Positions 52,761 to 61,466 of a stretch of 64,000 bases of DNA are shown piece after piece. Positions within the stretch are counted from its first letter, which is position 1. Each line of letters starts with the position of its first letter. The stretch covers positions 1,054,001 to 1,118,000 of the forward strand of contig CANLLZ010000001.1 in assembly GCA_947492235.1 (NCBI GenBank). Reading direction: 5' to 3'. The notes under the pieces were generated by a model. That model worked only from the letters and a program-made list of their open reading frames with translations, did no database searches and was not told where the DNA came from. Source of the stretch: an uncultured Altererythrobacter sp. (GTDB lineage Bacteria > Pseudomonadota > Alphaproteobacteria > Sphingomonadales > Sphingomonadaceae). A program made the position numbers and the translations under genes.

Positions 52761-53524
52761 AACTTCTTCTGCTCGGCTCCGGGACGTCGTCGGGTGTCCC
52801 GCGCGTCGGCAACGATTGGGGCGCTTGCGATCCCAGTGAGCCGCGCAACCGGCGCACGCGGGTGTCCATCATTGTCGAAGGACCCCGCGGCGAGCGCCTG
52901 CTGGTCGATACCGCGACCGATCTGCGGCACCAGTTACTGACCAACCGGATCGACAAGCTGGATGCGGTGTTCTGGACCCACGATCACGCCGATCACTGCC
53001 ATGGGATCGATGATCTGCGCGGGCTGCGATATGGCCGGTCCAACCCGATACCGGGTTTCGCAACCGAAGAAACCGCGCGCCGCCTGAAAGCCCGGTTTGA
53101 CTACATATTCGCCGGACAATTTGGTTATCCCACCGTCGTGGAGCTGCAAACACTCGACAATTTGCGGATGTTTGCCGGTTTTGGTGTCGAATGGTGCAAA
53201 ATGCCGCATGGTCCGGCCAAGAGCACGGCTTTTCGGTTTGAAAGAGACGGAAAAGCAATCGGTTATGCGACAGATTTCAGCGAGATCACATCCGACATGA
53301 TCCGCGTGTTCAAAGGTGTAGACATACTGGTGAGCGACTGTTTGCGCCGTCGACCGCATCCGACTCACGCGCATCTGGATATGGCGCTGGAGCTCGGCGC
53401 AAAATGCAAAGCCAAGCGCATCGTTCTCACGCATCTGGACAAGAGCATGGACTACCAGACATTGTGCGACGAAGTGCCAAGCCATGTAACTGTCGGCTAT
53501 GATGGTCTGGAGATGACAATATGA
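52757..53524 (+). CDS. Metallo-beta-lactamase-fold hydrolase, PhnP-like
   Basis: A 255-residue cytosolic hydrolase. It starts at GTG overlapping the TatD-like gene (GTGA). The N-terminal LLLGSGTSSGVPRVG resembles PhnP and related phosphodiesterases. The metal motif is WTHDHADHCHG, with SDCLRRRPHPTHAHLD providing the bridging Asp and a later His. PhnP cleaves cyclic ribosyl phosphates, while homologues in this operon position may act on other phosphodiesters. It overlaps the following small membrane gene by four bases. Confidence 0.9.
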   Translation: MKLLLLGSGTSSGVPRVGNDWGACDPSEPRNRRTRVSIIVEGPRGERLLVDTATDLRHQLLTNRIDKLDAVFWTHDHADHCHGIDDLRGLRYGRSNPIPGFATEETARRLKARFDYIFAGQFGYPTVVELQTLDNLRMFAGFGVEWCKMPHGPAKSTAFRFERDGKAIGYATDFSEITSDMIRVFKGVDILVSDCLRRRPHPTHAHLDMALELGAKCKAKRIVLTHLDKSMDYQTLCDEVPSHVTVGYDGLEMTI

Positions 53525-53688
53525 ACGAGTTCGACACGGTCCAGATTGTGGCTTTGCTTGGCTGGCTGGTGCTCGCTGTCGGTGCTTTGGCGTCTTACAA
53601 ATTCGAATGGAAAGAAGGTTTGCGCCTGGCGTTCATCTGGGCCGTCATCTTCGCGACCGTGTATTTGGTCTTCTCGATCGTCGGCTAG
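53521..53688 (+). CDS. 55-residue two-helix membrane protein
   Basis: This short gene begins with an ATG overlapping the previous stop codon (ATGA). It encodes a 55-residue protein with two hydrophobic segments, VALLGWLVLAVGALA and LAFIWAVIFATVYLVFSIVG, joined by a basic/acidic linker (KFEWKEGLR). Translational coupling and an intact frame argue that it is real. It belongs to no family I recognise, although small membrane proteins at this spot are common in sphingomonads. It closes the operon. Confidence 0.75.
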   Translation: MNEFDTVQIVALLGWLVLAVGALASYKFEWKEGLRLAFIWAVIFATVYLVFSIVG

Positions 53689-53731
53689 CCATTGGGGCCT
53701 CTACCCGCTGCAGGGTCTCGCTCTACTTAAC

Positions 53732-53745
53732 ATAATATATATTAT
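53732..53745. repeat. AT-only palindrome between convergent genes
   Basis: ATAATATATATTAT is a perfect 14-base palindrome with no G or C, in a GC-rich genome. It lies in the 129-base space between the small membrane gene and the stop of the amidohydrolase gene. It may be a protein-binding site or a local melting point; it has no T tract for termination. Confidence 0.5.
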
Positions 53746-53817
53746 CATTCCGATGTTTCAGTGAAGTGAGCGCCAGAGCAGGTCCCCTCTTCACCGCGCG
53801 CAAGCGATCCCTGCCGA

Positions 53818-56800
53818 TCAGTCCTCCCACCAGTAAGAACGTCGCTGCGCATCGCCGGTCTCGATCTCATTCATTGTCCGCGCATCGTATAGCCGGCCAC
53901 CAAGCATTACGCGGTCGATCTTGTCGGAATTGCGAATATCGGCGCTGGGGTCTGCATTCAGAACAATCAGATCCGCGAGCTTGCCGACTTCCAGACTGCC
54001 GATGTCACGATCCATCCCAAGCGATCTGGCAGGTTCGATAGTCCCGGCTCGTAGCGCCTCAATCGGCGACATACCGCCACGGGCAAAGCTCCACATTTCC
54101 CAATGCGCAGCGATGCCGGCTTGTTGTCCGTGGGCGCCGATGCTCACTTTCACACCGCGATCGGCAAGTTTCTTCGCCTCACGCGCGGCATTGTCATCGA
54201 CAAAAGCCCAATCCGGCGCTTTCGTCCGACGCGCAGTGGCCGCGAGCAATTGCTTGGGCGGCGTGTGAACCAGCAAGGGATTGTCAAACACATCAGTAGC
54301 TTGCCGCCAATACGGATCACCGGCGAGACCGCCATAAGTGACCGTGAGCGTCGGCGTATAGTTTGTCTGCGACTGCCCGAAGAACTGCAGAACATCCTCA
54401 TACATCACATCGACCGGTACATTGTGCTCGACGGTCGAATTCCCGTCGGCCACCAAATTCATGTCCATGCCGAACAGCGAGCCACCTTCGGCCACGACCA
54501 GCATGTTTTCTGCTGCTGCGGCGAGGGCGACCTGCTGGCGCTGTTCGCGCCGTGGTTGGTTGTAGTTCTTTACAGAGATACCGCCCTGCGATTTCAATCG
54601 GCGGACATGCGCTAGCGCGTCCTCATAGCTATCCACACGAGCGTAAACGCTCGCCGCCTTCGCTCCGTACACAATCTCCCCGGTCGAGAAGATACGCGGC
54701 GAAAGAAGCTGACCGGCCCTTTGGCGTTCCGCTGCGGCGAAGATCATGCTGGCGCTCGAGCTGGGATCGTGGATCGTCGTGGTGCCCATCGCCAACTGCT
54801 GGACCTGCACCCAGTTTTGTTGCGGGATCAAATCGCCCCGCCCCTGCGGTCCATGCGCATGGGCATCGACCAGCCCCGGCATAATCGTCTTACCCGAAGC
54901 ATCGATAACACGCGCCCCGGCGGGCACTGCCACATCCGACGCGGAACCAATCGCGGCAATCCGGTTGCCTTCGATCACGATCACGCCGTTCTCAATCGCG
55001 CCAGCACCCTCACCCGCCATGGTCAGGATGCGTGCGCCGGTGATGACGGTGGTGCCCGAGGGTTTGTCCGCCTGCACCGTCATACCCAGCGCGATACCAC
55101 TGGTTGGCGGAGTGAACTTCGCGGTCTCGTCACCGGGCGAATTGGAGAATAGCGCAGAGCTGGATGCACGATAAAGCGCCGGCCCCATCGACCAGTAAAG
55201 CGTGTCCCCGCCCCGCGCCCATCCAATGTAATCCGCGCCGCCATCGCTCACTTTGGTAACCGGCAGCGCCCCACCCTTCTCGCTGACGCTGACGGCCTGA
55301 CCGCCCGGCATCAGCGGCATCACGAACGCTTCGTAATTCTGACGAAAAGCGAAATGCAGACCGTCCGGCGATACCCGGAAATCGTTCACCAGATCGCCCT
55401 TGGCATGGACCCGGCGGGCTTCACCCGACAAATCGGAGCTGATCAGCTGCAAATCGCCGCCTTCGCGCGCCAACATGAACAGCCGGTCATTATCCGCTCC
55501 GAATTGCGGGCTTCCTGTATCGCGGGCAATCAGCTTCGGTGCGCCGCCGCTGGCCGAGATGCGATAGACGCCCGGGTTCTCGGAATAGTCGGGCGAATTG
55601 AGGAAGCCCCCTTCCCGCTTCTCGAAGACGATTGTCGAACCATCTGGAGAGAATTGCGGGTTGGCGTAATGGCCCGGCTGGCTGGTAATACTGCGCCCGC
55701 CGCTGCCATTACCATCAGCCACAATGATCTCGCCCAGCCCCGCGTCGGTCCATCGGACATAAGCCATTTTGCGGCCGTCGCGGCTGAAGGCCGGGAACAG
55801 TTCCAGCGCGTCGCCGCTATTCGTCACCCGCCGGGGTGCGCCGCCCGCTGCGTTTTTGACATAGAGCTTGCCCATTGTCTCGAAGACGACCCGCCGACCG
55901 TCAGGCGACAGGGTCGAGAAGCGGGGGATCGAGGTTTCAAACGTGTCGGGCGCAACCGGGATGACCGGGTGCGGCGCGTCGGCAATGCCGCGCGTATCGT
56001 TTACCCGGAACGGGATTTCACGCGCAGCTGTCCCATCTGCATTCACCCGGCGCAACTTGCCGCCGGCCCAGAATACGACGGCGGAACTGTCGGGCGTCCA
56101 GTCCATATTGGGATAGACGCCGGTGACGGCCCAGGTCTCCTGCACATCCATATCGAGCGCGCCATAGATCATGCGCTCGCGTCCGCTGGCGATGTCCTTT
56201 ACCCAGAGCTGTGACTGATCCTTGTCCCGCCGAACGAACGCGATCGACTGGCCATCGGGAGATGGCGCGGGGCGCACGGCTCCGCCAAATCCGGACACGG
56301 CAGTGGTCCGCTCGCCTGATGCGAGATCGTAGCGTTCGATCTCGAAGATACCGCTGTTCGAGTCTTGGGCGTATTCAAAAATTGGTCCCGAGGTGGTGTT
56401 GCGCGTGAAGTAGATAGCCTCGCCATCGGGTGCATAGACAGGCTCGCCCAGCTCCTTCTGGTGCGCTTCACTCGGTTTCTCGATCAGCTTGACCCCTCCC
56501 CCGCCAGAGACGTGATACAGCCAGATCTCGCCGGTGCCGAGCGAGCGGCCGGTGGTGAAATGTTTCTTGGCCACAATATACCGGCCATCGGGCGACCAGC
56601 TTGGCTGATTGAGAAGCCGGAAGTCTTCCTTGGTCAACTGATGCTTGTTCGCCCCGTTCGCATCCATCAGCCAGATATTGTCGCCCCCTCCCCTGTCGGA
56701 GGTGAACGCTATGCGCTGGCCGTCAGGCGAAAAGCGCGGATGCACTTCCCACGCCAGACCTTCGGAAATGCGCGTCGGGGTGCCGCCCGTAATCGGCATT

Positions 56801-57084
56801 GTATAGATATCGCCAAGCATGGAAAACGCGATGGTCCGGCCATCAGGGGCCACGTCGACATCCATCCATGTGCCTTCATCCGTGTTGATCGGCACCTGCC
56901 TGATAGTTGCGCCGGGTGGTGCGTTGACATCCCACTCAGCATCGTCCGTTTCCGCTCCATCCACTTCGCTCTCGGGCACCTCGGTGGTGTGCACGGGCGT
57001 TGGGAGCGATTGCTCTTGTGCCATGGCCGGACTGAGAGCGAACAGGCTGGTGGATGCCAATGCGGCTGCGGCGATCAACTTCAT
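53818..57084 (-). CDS. Secreted propeller-amidohydrolase (PD40 + amidohydrolase)
   Basis: A 1088-residue exported protein. The start at 57084 follows GGGGGAA and gives a signal peptide ending PAMAQ around residue 21. Residues about 70-680 form a TolB/WD40-like propeller with repeated SPDGxxIAF motifs. The C-terminal domain (about 715-1088) is an amidohydrolase with VDAHAHG, later STVEHNVP and IGAHGQQAG supplying metal ligands, and the usual terminal GSLEVGKLADLIVLNADP. Such proteins probably hydrolyse peptides or amides in the periplasm. The gene is long and alone in its transcription unit. An ATG at 57129 would lengthen the N-terminus without a purpose. Confidence 0.9.
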   Translation of the reverse strand: MKLIAAAALASTSLFALSPAMAQEQSLPTPVHTTEVPESEVDGAETDDAEWDVNAPPGATIRQVPINTDEGTWMDVDVAPDGRTIAFSMLGDIYTMPITGGTPTRISEGLAWEVHPRFSPDGQRIAFTSDRGGGDNIWLMDANGANKHQLTKEDFRLLNQPSWSPDGRYIVAKKHFTTGRSLGTGEIWLYHVSGGGGVKLIEKPSEAHQKELGEPVYAPDGEAIYFTRNTTSGPIFEYAQDSNSGIFEIERYDLASGERTTAVSGFGGAVRPAPSPDGQSIAFVRRDKDQSQLWVKDIASGRERMIYGALDMDVQETWAVTGVYPNMDWTPDSSAVVFWAGGKLRRVNADGTAAREIPFRVNDTRGIADAPHPVIPVAPDTFETSIPRFSTLSPDGRRVVFETMGKLYVKNAAGGAPRRVTNSGDALELFPAFSRDGRKMAYVRWTDAGLGEIIVADGNGSGGRSITSQPGHYANPQFSPDGSTIVFEKREGGFLNSPDYSENPGVYRISASGGAPKLIARDTGSPQFGADNDRLFMLAREGGDLQLISSDLSGEARRVHAKGDLVNDFRVSPDGLHFAFRQNYEAFVMPLMPGGQAVSVSEKGGALPVTKVSDGGADYIGWARGGDTLYWSMGPALYRASSSALFSNSPGDETAKFTPPTSGIALGMTVQADKPSGTTVITGARILTMAGEGAGAIENGVIVIEGNRIAAIGSASDVAVPAGARVIDASGKTIMPGLVDAHAHGPQGRGDLIPQQNWVQVQQLAMGTTTIHDPSSSASMIFAAAERQRAGQLLSPRIFSTGEIVYGAKAASVYARVDSYEDALAHVRRLKSQGGISVKNYNQPRREQRQQVALAAAAENMLVVAEGGSLFGMDMNLVADGNSTVEHNVPVDVMYEDVLQFFGQSQTNYTPTLTVTYGGLAGDPYWRQATDVFDNPLLVHTPPKQLLAATARRTKAPDWAFVDDNAAREAKKLADRGVKVSIGAHGQQAGIAAHWEMWSFARGGMSPIEALRAGTIEPARSLGMDRDIGSLEVGKLADLIVLNADPSADIRNSDKIDRVMLGGRLYDARTMNEIETGDAQRRSYWWED

Positions 57085-57213
57085 GTCGGAAATTCCCCCT
57101 TGATGCGCCCTGTGTGCGGCAGCTTTCACGGCGACACAAGAGCGGGATCGGGGGTGAACTCGACCAACGCGTTTCTCTGGCCGACCAACGTCTCAGGCCC
57201 TACAGAGCATCCC

Positions 57214-57975
57214 ATGTCTCAGCAACTCGACCGCCTGCTCGAAATCATGGCCCGCCTGCGCGATCCCGAAACGGGGTGCGAATGGGATCTGGCGCAGGAT
57301 TTCGCCAGTATTGCTCCCTACACTATCGAAGAGGCGTATGAGGTCGCCGATGCGATCGAACGCGGGGCGATGGATGAATTGCGCGAGGAACTGGGCGATC
57401 TTCTGCTCCAGGTCGTGTTTCTTGCCCGCATGGCGCAGGAGAAAAGCCTGTTCGAATTCGAAGACATCGCCCGCGCTATCTCGGACAAGATGGAAGCCCG
57501 CCATCCGCACATCTTTGGCGATGGCACCGGCACCATGACCGAGCGCCGGTGGGAAGAATTGAAAGCGTCCGAGCGCGAGGCCAAGGGATCGCAAAGCGCA
57601 ATGGACGGTGTTGCGCGCGCCCTGCCCGCCCTCCTCCGCGCAGAAAAGCTGCAGAAACGCGCCGCTCGCGATGGTTTCGACTGGGGCGATACGGAGGGAC
57701 CGGCGGCCAAGGTGCGCGAGGAAATGGCCGAGCTTGCCGAGGCCGATGTGGATCACCGGCTTGAGGAAGCAGGCGACCTGCTCTTTGCCGCCGTCAATCT
57801 GGTGCGCGCCTATGGCGTGCCGGCAGAAGAGGCCTTGCGCGCAGCGAATGACAAATTCGAGCGGCGGTATCGGGGAATGGAAAACGCGGCACAAGGTCGG
57901 TTCGCGTCGCTCTCCCTCGATCAACAAGAGGCGCTCTGGAATGCGGTCAAACGCGCGGAACGCGGCACAGATTAA
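57214..57975 (+). CDS. mazG: Nucleoside triphosphate pyrophosphohydrolase MazG
   Basis: A 253-residue all-alpha NTP pyrophosphatase with two tandem MazG domains. The first has CEWDLAQDFASI and EELGDLLLQVVF; the second has REEMAELAEAD and EEAGDLLFAAVN. Metal-binding E-x2-E and D motifs are present in both domains, as in E. coli MazG. It hydrolyses canonical and non-canonical NTPs and may limit the alarmone response. The ORF is open from 56365, but the upstream part is antisense to the amidohydrolase; the ATG at 57214 gives MSQQLDRLLEIM. Confidence 0.95.
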   Translation: MSQQLDRLLEIMARLRDPETGCEWDLAQDFASIAPYTIEEAYEVADAIERGAMDELREELGDLLLQVVFLARMAQEKSLFEFEDIARAISDKMEARHPHIFGDGTGTMTERRWEELKASEREAKGSQSAMDGVARALPALLRAEKLQKRAARDGFDWGDTEGPAAKVREEMAELAEADVDHRLEEAGDLLFAAVNLVRAYGVPAEEALRAANDKFERRYRGMENAAQGRFASLSLDQQEALWNAVKRAERGTD

Positions 57976-57978
57976 CCG

Positions 57979-59301
57979 CTAGAGCGTTTCAAACTGCCCG
58001 AGCTCCTTGGGGTTCAGCCTCACGATGATCCGCCGCACAGGATCGCCATCCTCTGCGTTGTCATCGGCTTCTTCCAGAACATCGCCATGCGCATGCAGCC
58101 AGGCAATCCGCTGGCCATCGCTGGCCGGCAAGAGGAACTCGCGCGTCACGGCATTGGCGGTGAGTTCGGTGCCGAGACGATGGATCAGCGTCTTAACGCC
58201 CTCCCCGGTCAACGCTGTCACCGCCACGACATCATCGCGGCCCGCAGCAACATCGCGAAGCGCTTTCTCACGCTCGGGTTCGAGCAGATCGAACTTGTTC
58301 CACACTTCCAGAACCGGAATGATGCTGACGCCACTTTCCCGGTCGATAACATCGAGATCGGCCAGGACATCCAGAACCTGCTTCTTCTGGGCCTCGGTGG
58401 ATGCATTGGCGATATCGCGGACATGCAGAATCAGGTCCGCCCCTGTCACTTCTTCCAACGTCGCGCGAAAAGCGGCCACCAATTGGGTCGGCAGATCGGA
58501 AATAAAACCGACTGTGTCGGACAGGATGGCTTTCTCGACGCCCGGCAAACCGATAGCGCGCATCGTCGGATCGAGAGTAGCGAAGAGCAGGTCCTCCGCC
58601 ATCACCTCCTCACCCGTCAGGTGATTGAACAAGGTCGACTTGCCGGCATTGGTGTAGCCGACCAAAGCAATGACCGGCCAGGGCGCACGGCCACGGCGAT
58701 CACGGTGGAGAGTTCGCGTCTTGCGAACCTGCTCCAGTTCACGCCGCAGGCGCCCCATCCGCTGACGGATCATCCGCCGGTCGGCCTCGATCTGGGTTTC
58801 GCCCGGCCCGCCAAGGAAGCCAAAGCCGCCGCGCTGCCGCTCAAGGTGTGTCCAGCTGCGAACAAGGCGGCTTTGCTGATAATCGAGATGTGCAAGTTCG
58901 ACCTGCAGACGCCCTTCGGCCGTGGCGGCCCGTTCGCCGAAGATTTCGAGGATCAGGCCGGTCCGGTCGATGACCTTGCGGCCCAATTTCTCTTCCAGAT
59001 TGCGTTGCTGAATCGGGCTGAGCGCGCCGTCGACGACGACCAGTTCGGCCTCGTGCAGCTCGCAATCGGTCTTGATCCGATCGACTTGCCCTGCCCCGAA
59101 CAACGTATTCGGCTTCACGTCGCGGACGGGCAGAACGAAGCTCTCGGCAACAACAAGTCCGATGGCGAGCGCCAATCCGCAGGCCTCCGCCAGACGCGCC
59201 TCGGCGTCGAGGTCGTAGGTAACCGAGCGGATATCGGGGCACACGACCAGCGTGCGCCCGCCGCGCGTTACCTCTTCGCGTTCGTCGTCAAGAAAGCTCA
59301 G
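57979..59301 (-). CDS. hflX: Ribosome-associated GTPase HflX
   Basis: A GTPase that binds the 50S subunit and splits stalled ribosomes. The N-terminal domain has [10 protein letters not shown]; the coiled-coil linker has [15 protein letters not shown], with G1 as [10 protein letters not shown]3 as DTVGF and G4 as NKFD. No ATG, GTG or TTG lies upstream of a GTG at 59244, and that start would delete the first strand (RTLVV). The frame is open to 59301, where CTG overlaps the hfq stop (CTGA), giving a 440-residue protein of usual length. The CTG start is therefore preferred but unproven. Confidence 0.9.
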   Translation of the reverse strand: MSFLDDEREEVTRGGRTLVVCPDIRSVTYDLDAEARLAEACGLALAIGLVVAESFVLPVRDVKPNTLFGAGQVDRIKTDCELHEAELVVVDGALSPIQQRNLEEKLGRKVIDRTGLILEIFGERAATAEGRLQVELAHLDYQQSRLVRSWTHLERQRGGFGFLGGPGETQIEADRRMIRQRMGRLRRELEQVRKTRTLHRDRRGRAPWPVIALVGYTNAGKSTLFNHLTGEEVMAEDLLFATLDPTMRAIGLPGVEKAILSDTVGFISDLPTQLVAAFRATLEEVTGADLILHVRDIANASTEAQKKQVLDVLADLDVIDRESGVSIIPVLEVWNKFDLLEPEREKALRDVAAGRDDVVAVTALTGEGVKTLIHRLGTELTANAVTREFLLPASDGQRIAWLHAHGDVLEEADDNAEDGDPVRRIIVRLNPKELGQFETL

Positions 59302-59867
59302 CTGTCGTCGCCATCATAATCATCGGAGAGATCGACATTTTCTGCAGGCTGCACGGTAGAAATCGCGTGTTTATAGGCCAACTGAACATAGCCATCGCGC
59401 TCCAGCATGACGCAGAACGGATCATACGCCGCGATCCGTCCCTGCAGCATCACTCCGTTCACAAGGAACATGGTGACCTGCACTTCCGCATCGCTGACCT
59501 TGGCCAGGAAAACATCCTGCAGCAGGCGTTGTTTCCGGTTTCCTGCCTGGCTGGCGAACTGATTCGGATCGATCGCTGGCCCCGGCATGATGGTGCTGAT
59601 CGCATGCTTGTAGACAAGCTGCGACTGCCCATCCCGGCGAAGCAGCATGGAGAAATTATCAAACCATGTGACAATGCCCTGCAGCTTCACGCCCTTCACC
59701 AGAAAGACGGTGACCGGGGTCTTGTCGCGGCGAAGCTTGTTCAGGAAAACGTCCTGCAAATTGCCACTTTTTGCAGATTTGTGTCCGCCCCCGTTTTTCC
59801 CTCTATCTTCGGCAGGCTGTTTTTCAGGGGCTCTTGGGCGTGCGCTTAAAGTTCTTCCGTCCGACAT
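59298..59867 (-). CDS. hfq: Tandem-domain Hfq RNA chaperone (two Sm domains)
   Basis: A 189-residue protein, about twice the usual Hfq. Residues 36-96 form one complete Sm domain ([14 protein letters not shown], then VYKHAIST) and residues 114-174 a second ([14 protein letters not shown], then AYKHAIST). Both retain the proximal Q (Q38, Q117) and the YKH triad (Y86-H88, Y165-H167). Domain 1 keeps the rim basic residues R46, R47 and K49; in domain 2 they are S125, D126 and E128. The N-terminal 35 residues are basic and the tail is acidic. The start at 59867 has AGGA upstream. Confidence 0.97.
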   Translation of the reverse strand: MSDGRTLSARPRAPEKQPAEDRGKNGGGHKSAKSGNLQDVFLNKLRRDKTPVTVFLVKGVKLQGIVTWFDNFSMLLRRDGQSQLVYKHAISTIMPGPAIDPNQFASQAGNRKQRLLQDVFLAKVSDAEVQVTMFLVNGVMLQGRIAAYDPFCVMLERDGYVQLAYKHAISTVQPAENVDLSDDYDGDDS

Positions 59868-60010
59868 TTTGCCGTGTCCTTTGTTTTTGGCGCCTGCTTG
59901 TGCAGTCCGCATTCTGGTCGCGCTCAAGGCGCTTCCGGTTCGCCGAACCAATTGGTCCGGACGGTCGTAAGTAAGAACCATTACACTAATGCGACGGTTC
60001 CGAATTCCTT

Positions 60011-61387
60011 CTAATCGCTATTCTTGCGGTCAGTCATCCCCAAAAGTTTCAATTTGCGATGAAGCGCAGAGCGTTCCATGCCGATAAAACTGGCCGTCTT
60101 GGATATATTGCCCGAGAACCGCCGGATCTGGATGCCAAGATATTCGCGTTCGAAGTTTTCCCGGGCTTCGCGCAGCGGCACACCCATCATGCTGGACATG
60201 CCCGTTCCACCGCCAATCTTGCCGCTGGTTACCTCCGCAGGGAGCATGTCGGGCTGCACTTCCTCCATCCGGTCGCGCGGAGACAATATGACCGTCCGCT
60301 CGACGACATTGCGCAATTGTCGCACATTTCCGGGCCATTCATAGGCCTGCAGGGCCGCCATAGCCTCTTGCGCGATAACAGGAGCGCGGATGCCCTGCTC
60401 GGAAGCATAGCGGGTGAAGAAATGCTCCGCCAAAGCAGGCACGTCATCGCGCCTTTCCGCGAGTGACGGAATCGTCACCGGGACGACATTCAATCTGTAG
60501 AACAAGTCTTCTCTGAAGCGCTTTTCCTCAATCTCTTTCTGCAAATCGCGAGAGCTGGAAGAAACCACGCGGACATCAACACCGATCTGCCTCGATCCGC
60601 CGACCCGGACAAAACTCTGCTCCGTCAGCACACGCAAGATGCGCGCCTGTGTCGCCAGCGGCATGTCGGCCACTTCATCAAGATAGAGCGTTCCTCCATC
60701 GGCCTTTTCAAGCAGGCCGGCACGCACCAGCTTGCCATCGGCTTCCTCGCCAAACAGTTCATGCTCGAACCGGTCAGAAGTAATCCGCGCCGAATTAACC
60801 GTCACGAAAGCATGTCCTGAACGCGGGCTCCATCCGTGCAGCAGGCGCGCAGCAACTTCCTTGCCCGCCCCCGCCGGGCCAGTCACCAGAACGCGGCTGC
60901 CCGTATTGGCCACCCGCTTCAGCGTGGCGCGCACCTGGTTGATCGCCGTGGAGTTACCGGTGAACTCGTCGCTCGCCGTCATGCCCTCGCGCAGGCGGAT
61001 ATTCTCGCGGCGTAACTGCTCTGTCTCGGTGGCACGCCCGACCAGCATCAACAGACGTTCAGCCTCGAACGGCTTTTCCAGAAAATCCATCGCCCCGCGC
61101 GAAACGGCCGCAACGGCGGTATCGATATTGCCGTGGCCGGAGAATATTATCACCGGTAGTTCGGGCTCCCGGCTCTTGATCGCATCAAGCACTTCGAGAC
61201 CGTCCATTTTGCTGCCGTGGAGCCAGACATCGAGCAGAACGAGGCTCGGTCGCCGCTCGTCGATCATCTCGAGAGCAGTGGTGCTGTCTCCAGCGGTGCG
61301 GCATTCAAAGCCTTCATCGCTCAGCACTCCCGACACAAGATCGCGAATATCCTTTTCGTCATCGACTACCAGAATTTCGAGGGCCAT
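60011..61387 (-). CDS. ntrX: NtrX-type response regulator (AAA+ without GAFTGA)
   Basis: A 458-residue regulator. The receiver domain has the acidic pair D9-D10, the phospho-acceptor D53 and K105. The AAA+ domain has Walker A GPAGAGKE (170-177) and [11 protein letters not shown]. The loop where GAFTGA should follow FGEE is only ADGKLV, so sigma-54 contact is unlikely. A Fis-type helix-turn-helix ends the protein ([21 protein letters not shown]). It pairs with the NtrY kinase encoded 79 bases upstream. The start at 61387 gives [11 protein letters not shown] and has AAGGAAA upstream; an ORF start at 61558 lies inside ntrY. Confidence 0.93.
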   Translation of the reverse strand: MALEILVVDDEKDIRDLVSGVLSDEGFECRTAGDSTTALEMIDERRPSLVLLDVWLHGSKMDGLEVLDAIKSREPELPVIIFSGHGNIDTAVAAVSRGAMDFLEKPFEAERLLMLVGRATETEQLRRENIRLREGMTASDEFTGNSTAINQVRATLKRVANTGSRVLVTGPAGAGKEVAARLLHGWSPRSGHAFVTVNSARITSDRFEHELFGEEADGKLVRAGLLEKADGGTLYLDEVADMPLATQARILRVLTEQSFVRVGGSRQIGVDVRVVSSSSRDLQKEIEEKRFREDLFYRLNVVPVTIPSLAERRDDVPALAEHFFTRYASEQGIRAPVIAQEAMAALQAYEWPGNVRQLRNVVERTVILSPRDRMEEVQPDMLPAEVTSGKIGGGTGMSSMMGVPLREARENFEREYLGIQIRRFSGNISKTASFIGMERSALHRKLKLLGMTDRKNSD

Positions 61388-61466
61388 CAGGCGGGTTTCC
61401 TTGGGTTTGGACGTGTCATTTTCGGATGGCACTTGCTGGTGCGAATACGAATGGGAAAACGCGGCA

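Noticed and set aside
53754-53768. parS-like TGTTTCA-GTGAA
   Set aside because: The central C and the second half of the parS palindrome are missing, so it is not a ParB site.
56365-57213. N-terminal extension of mazG
   Set aside because: It is antisense to the amidohydrolase gene; MazG begins normally at 57214.
57979-59244. HflX start at GTG 59244
   Set aside because: It would remove the first beta strand and shorten the protein; the upstream CTG is preferred, though still unproven.
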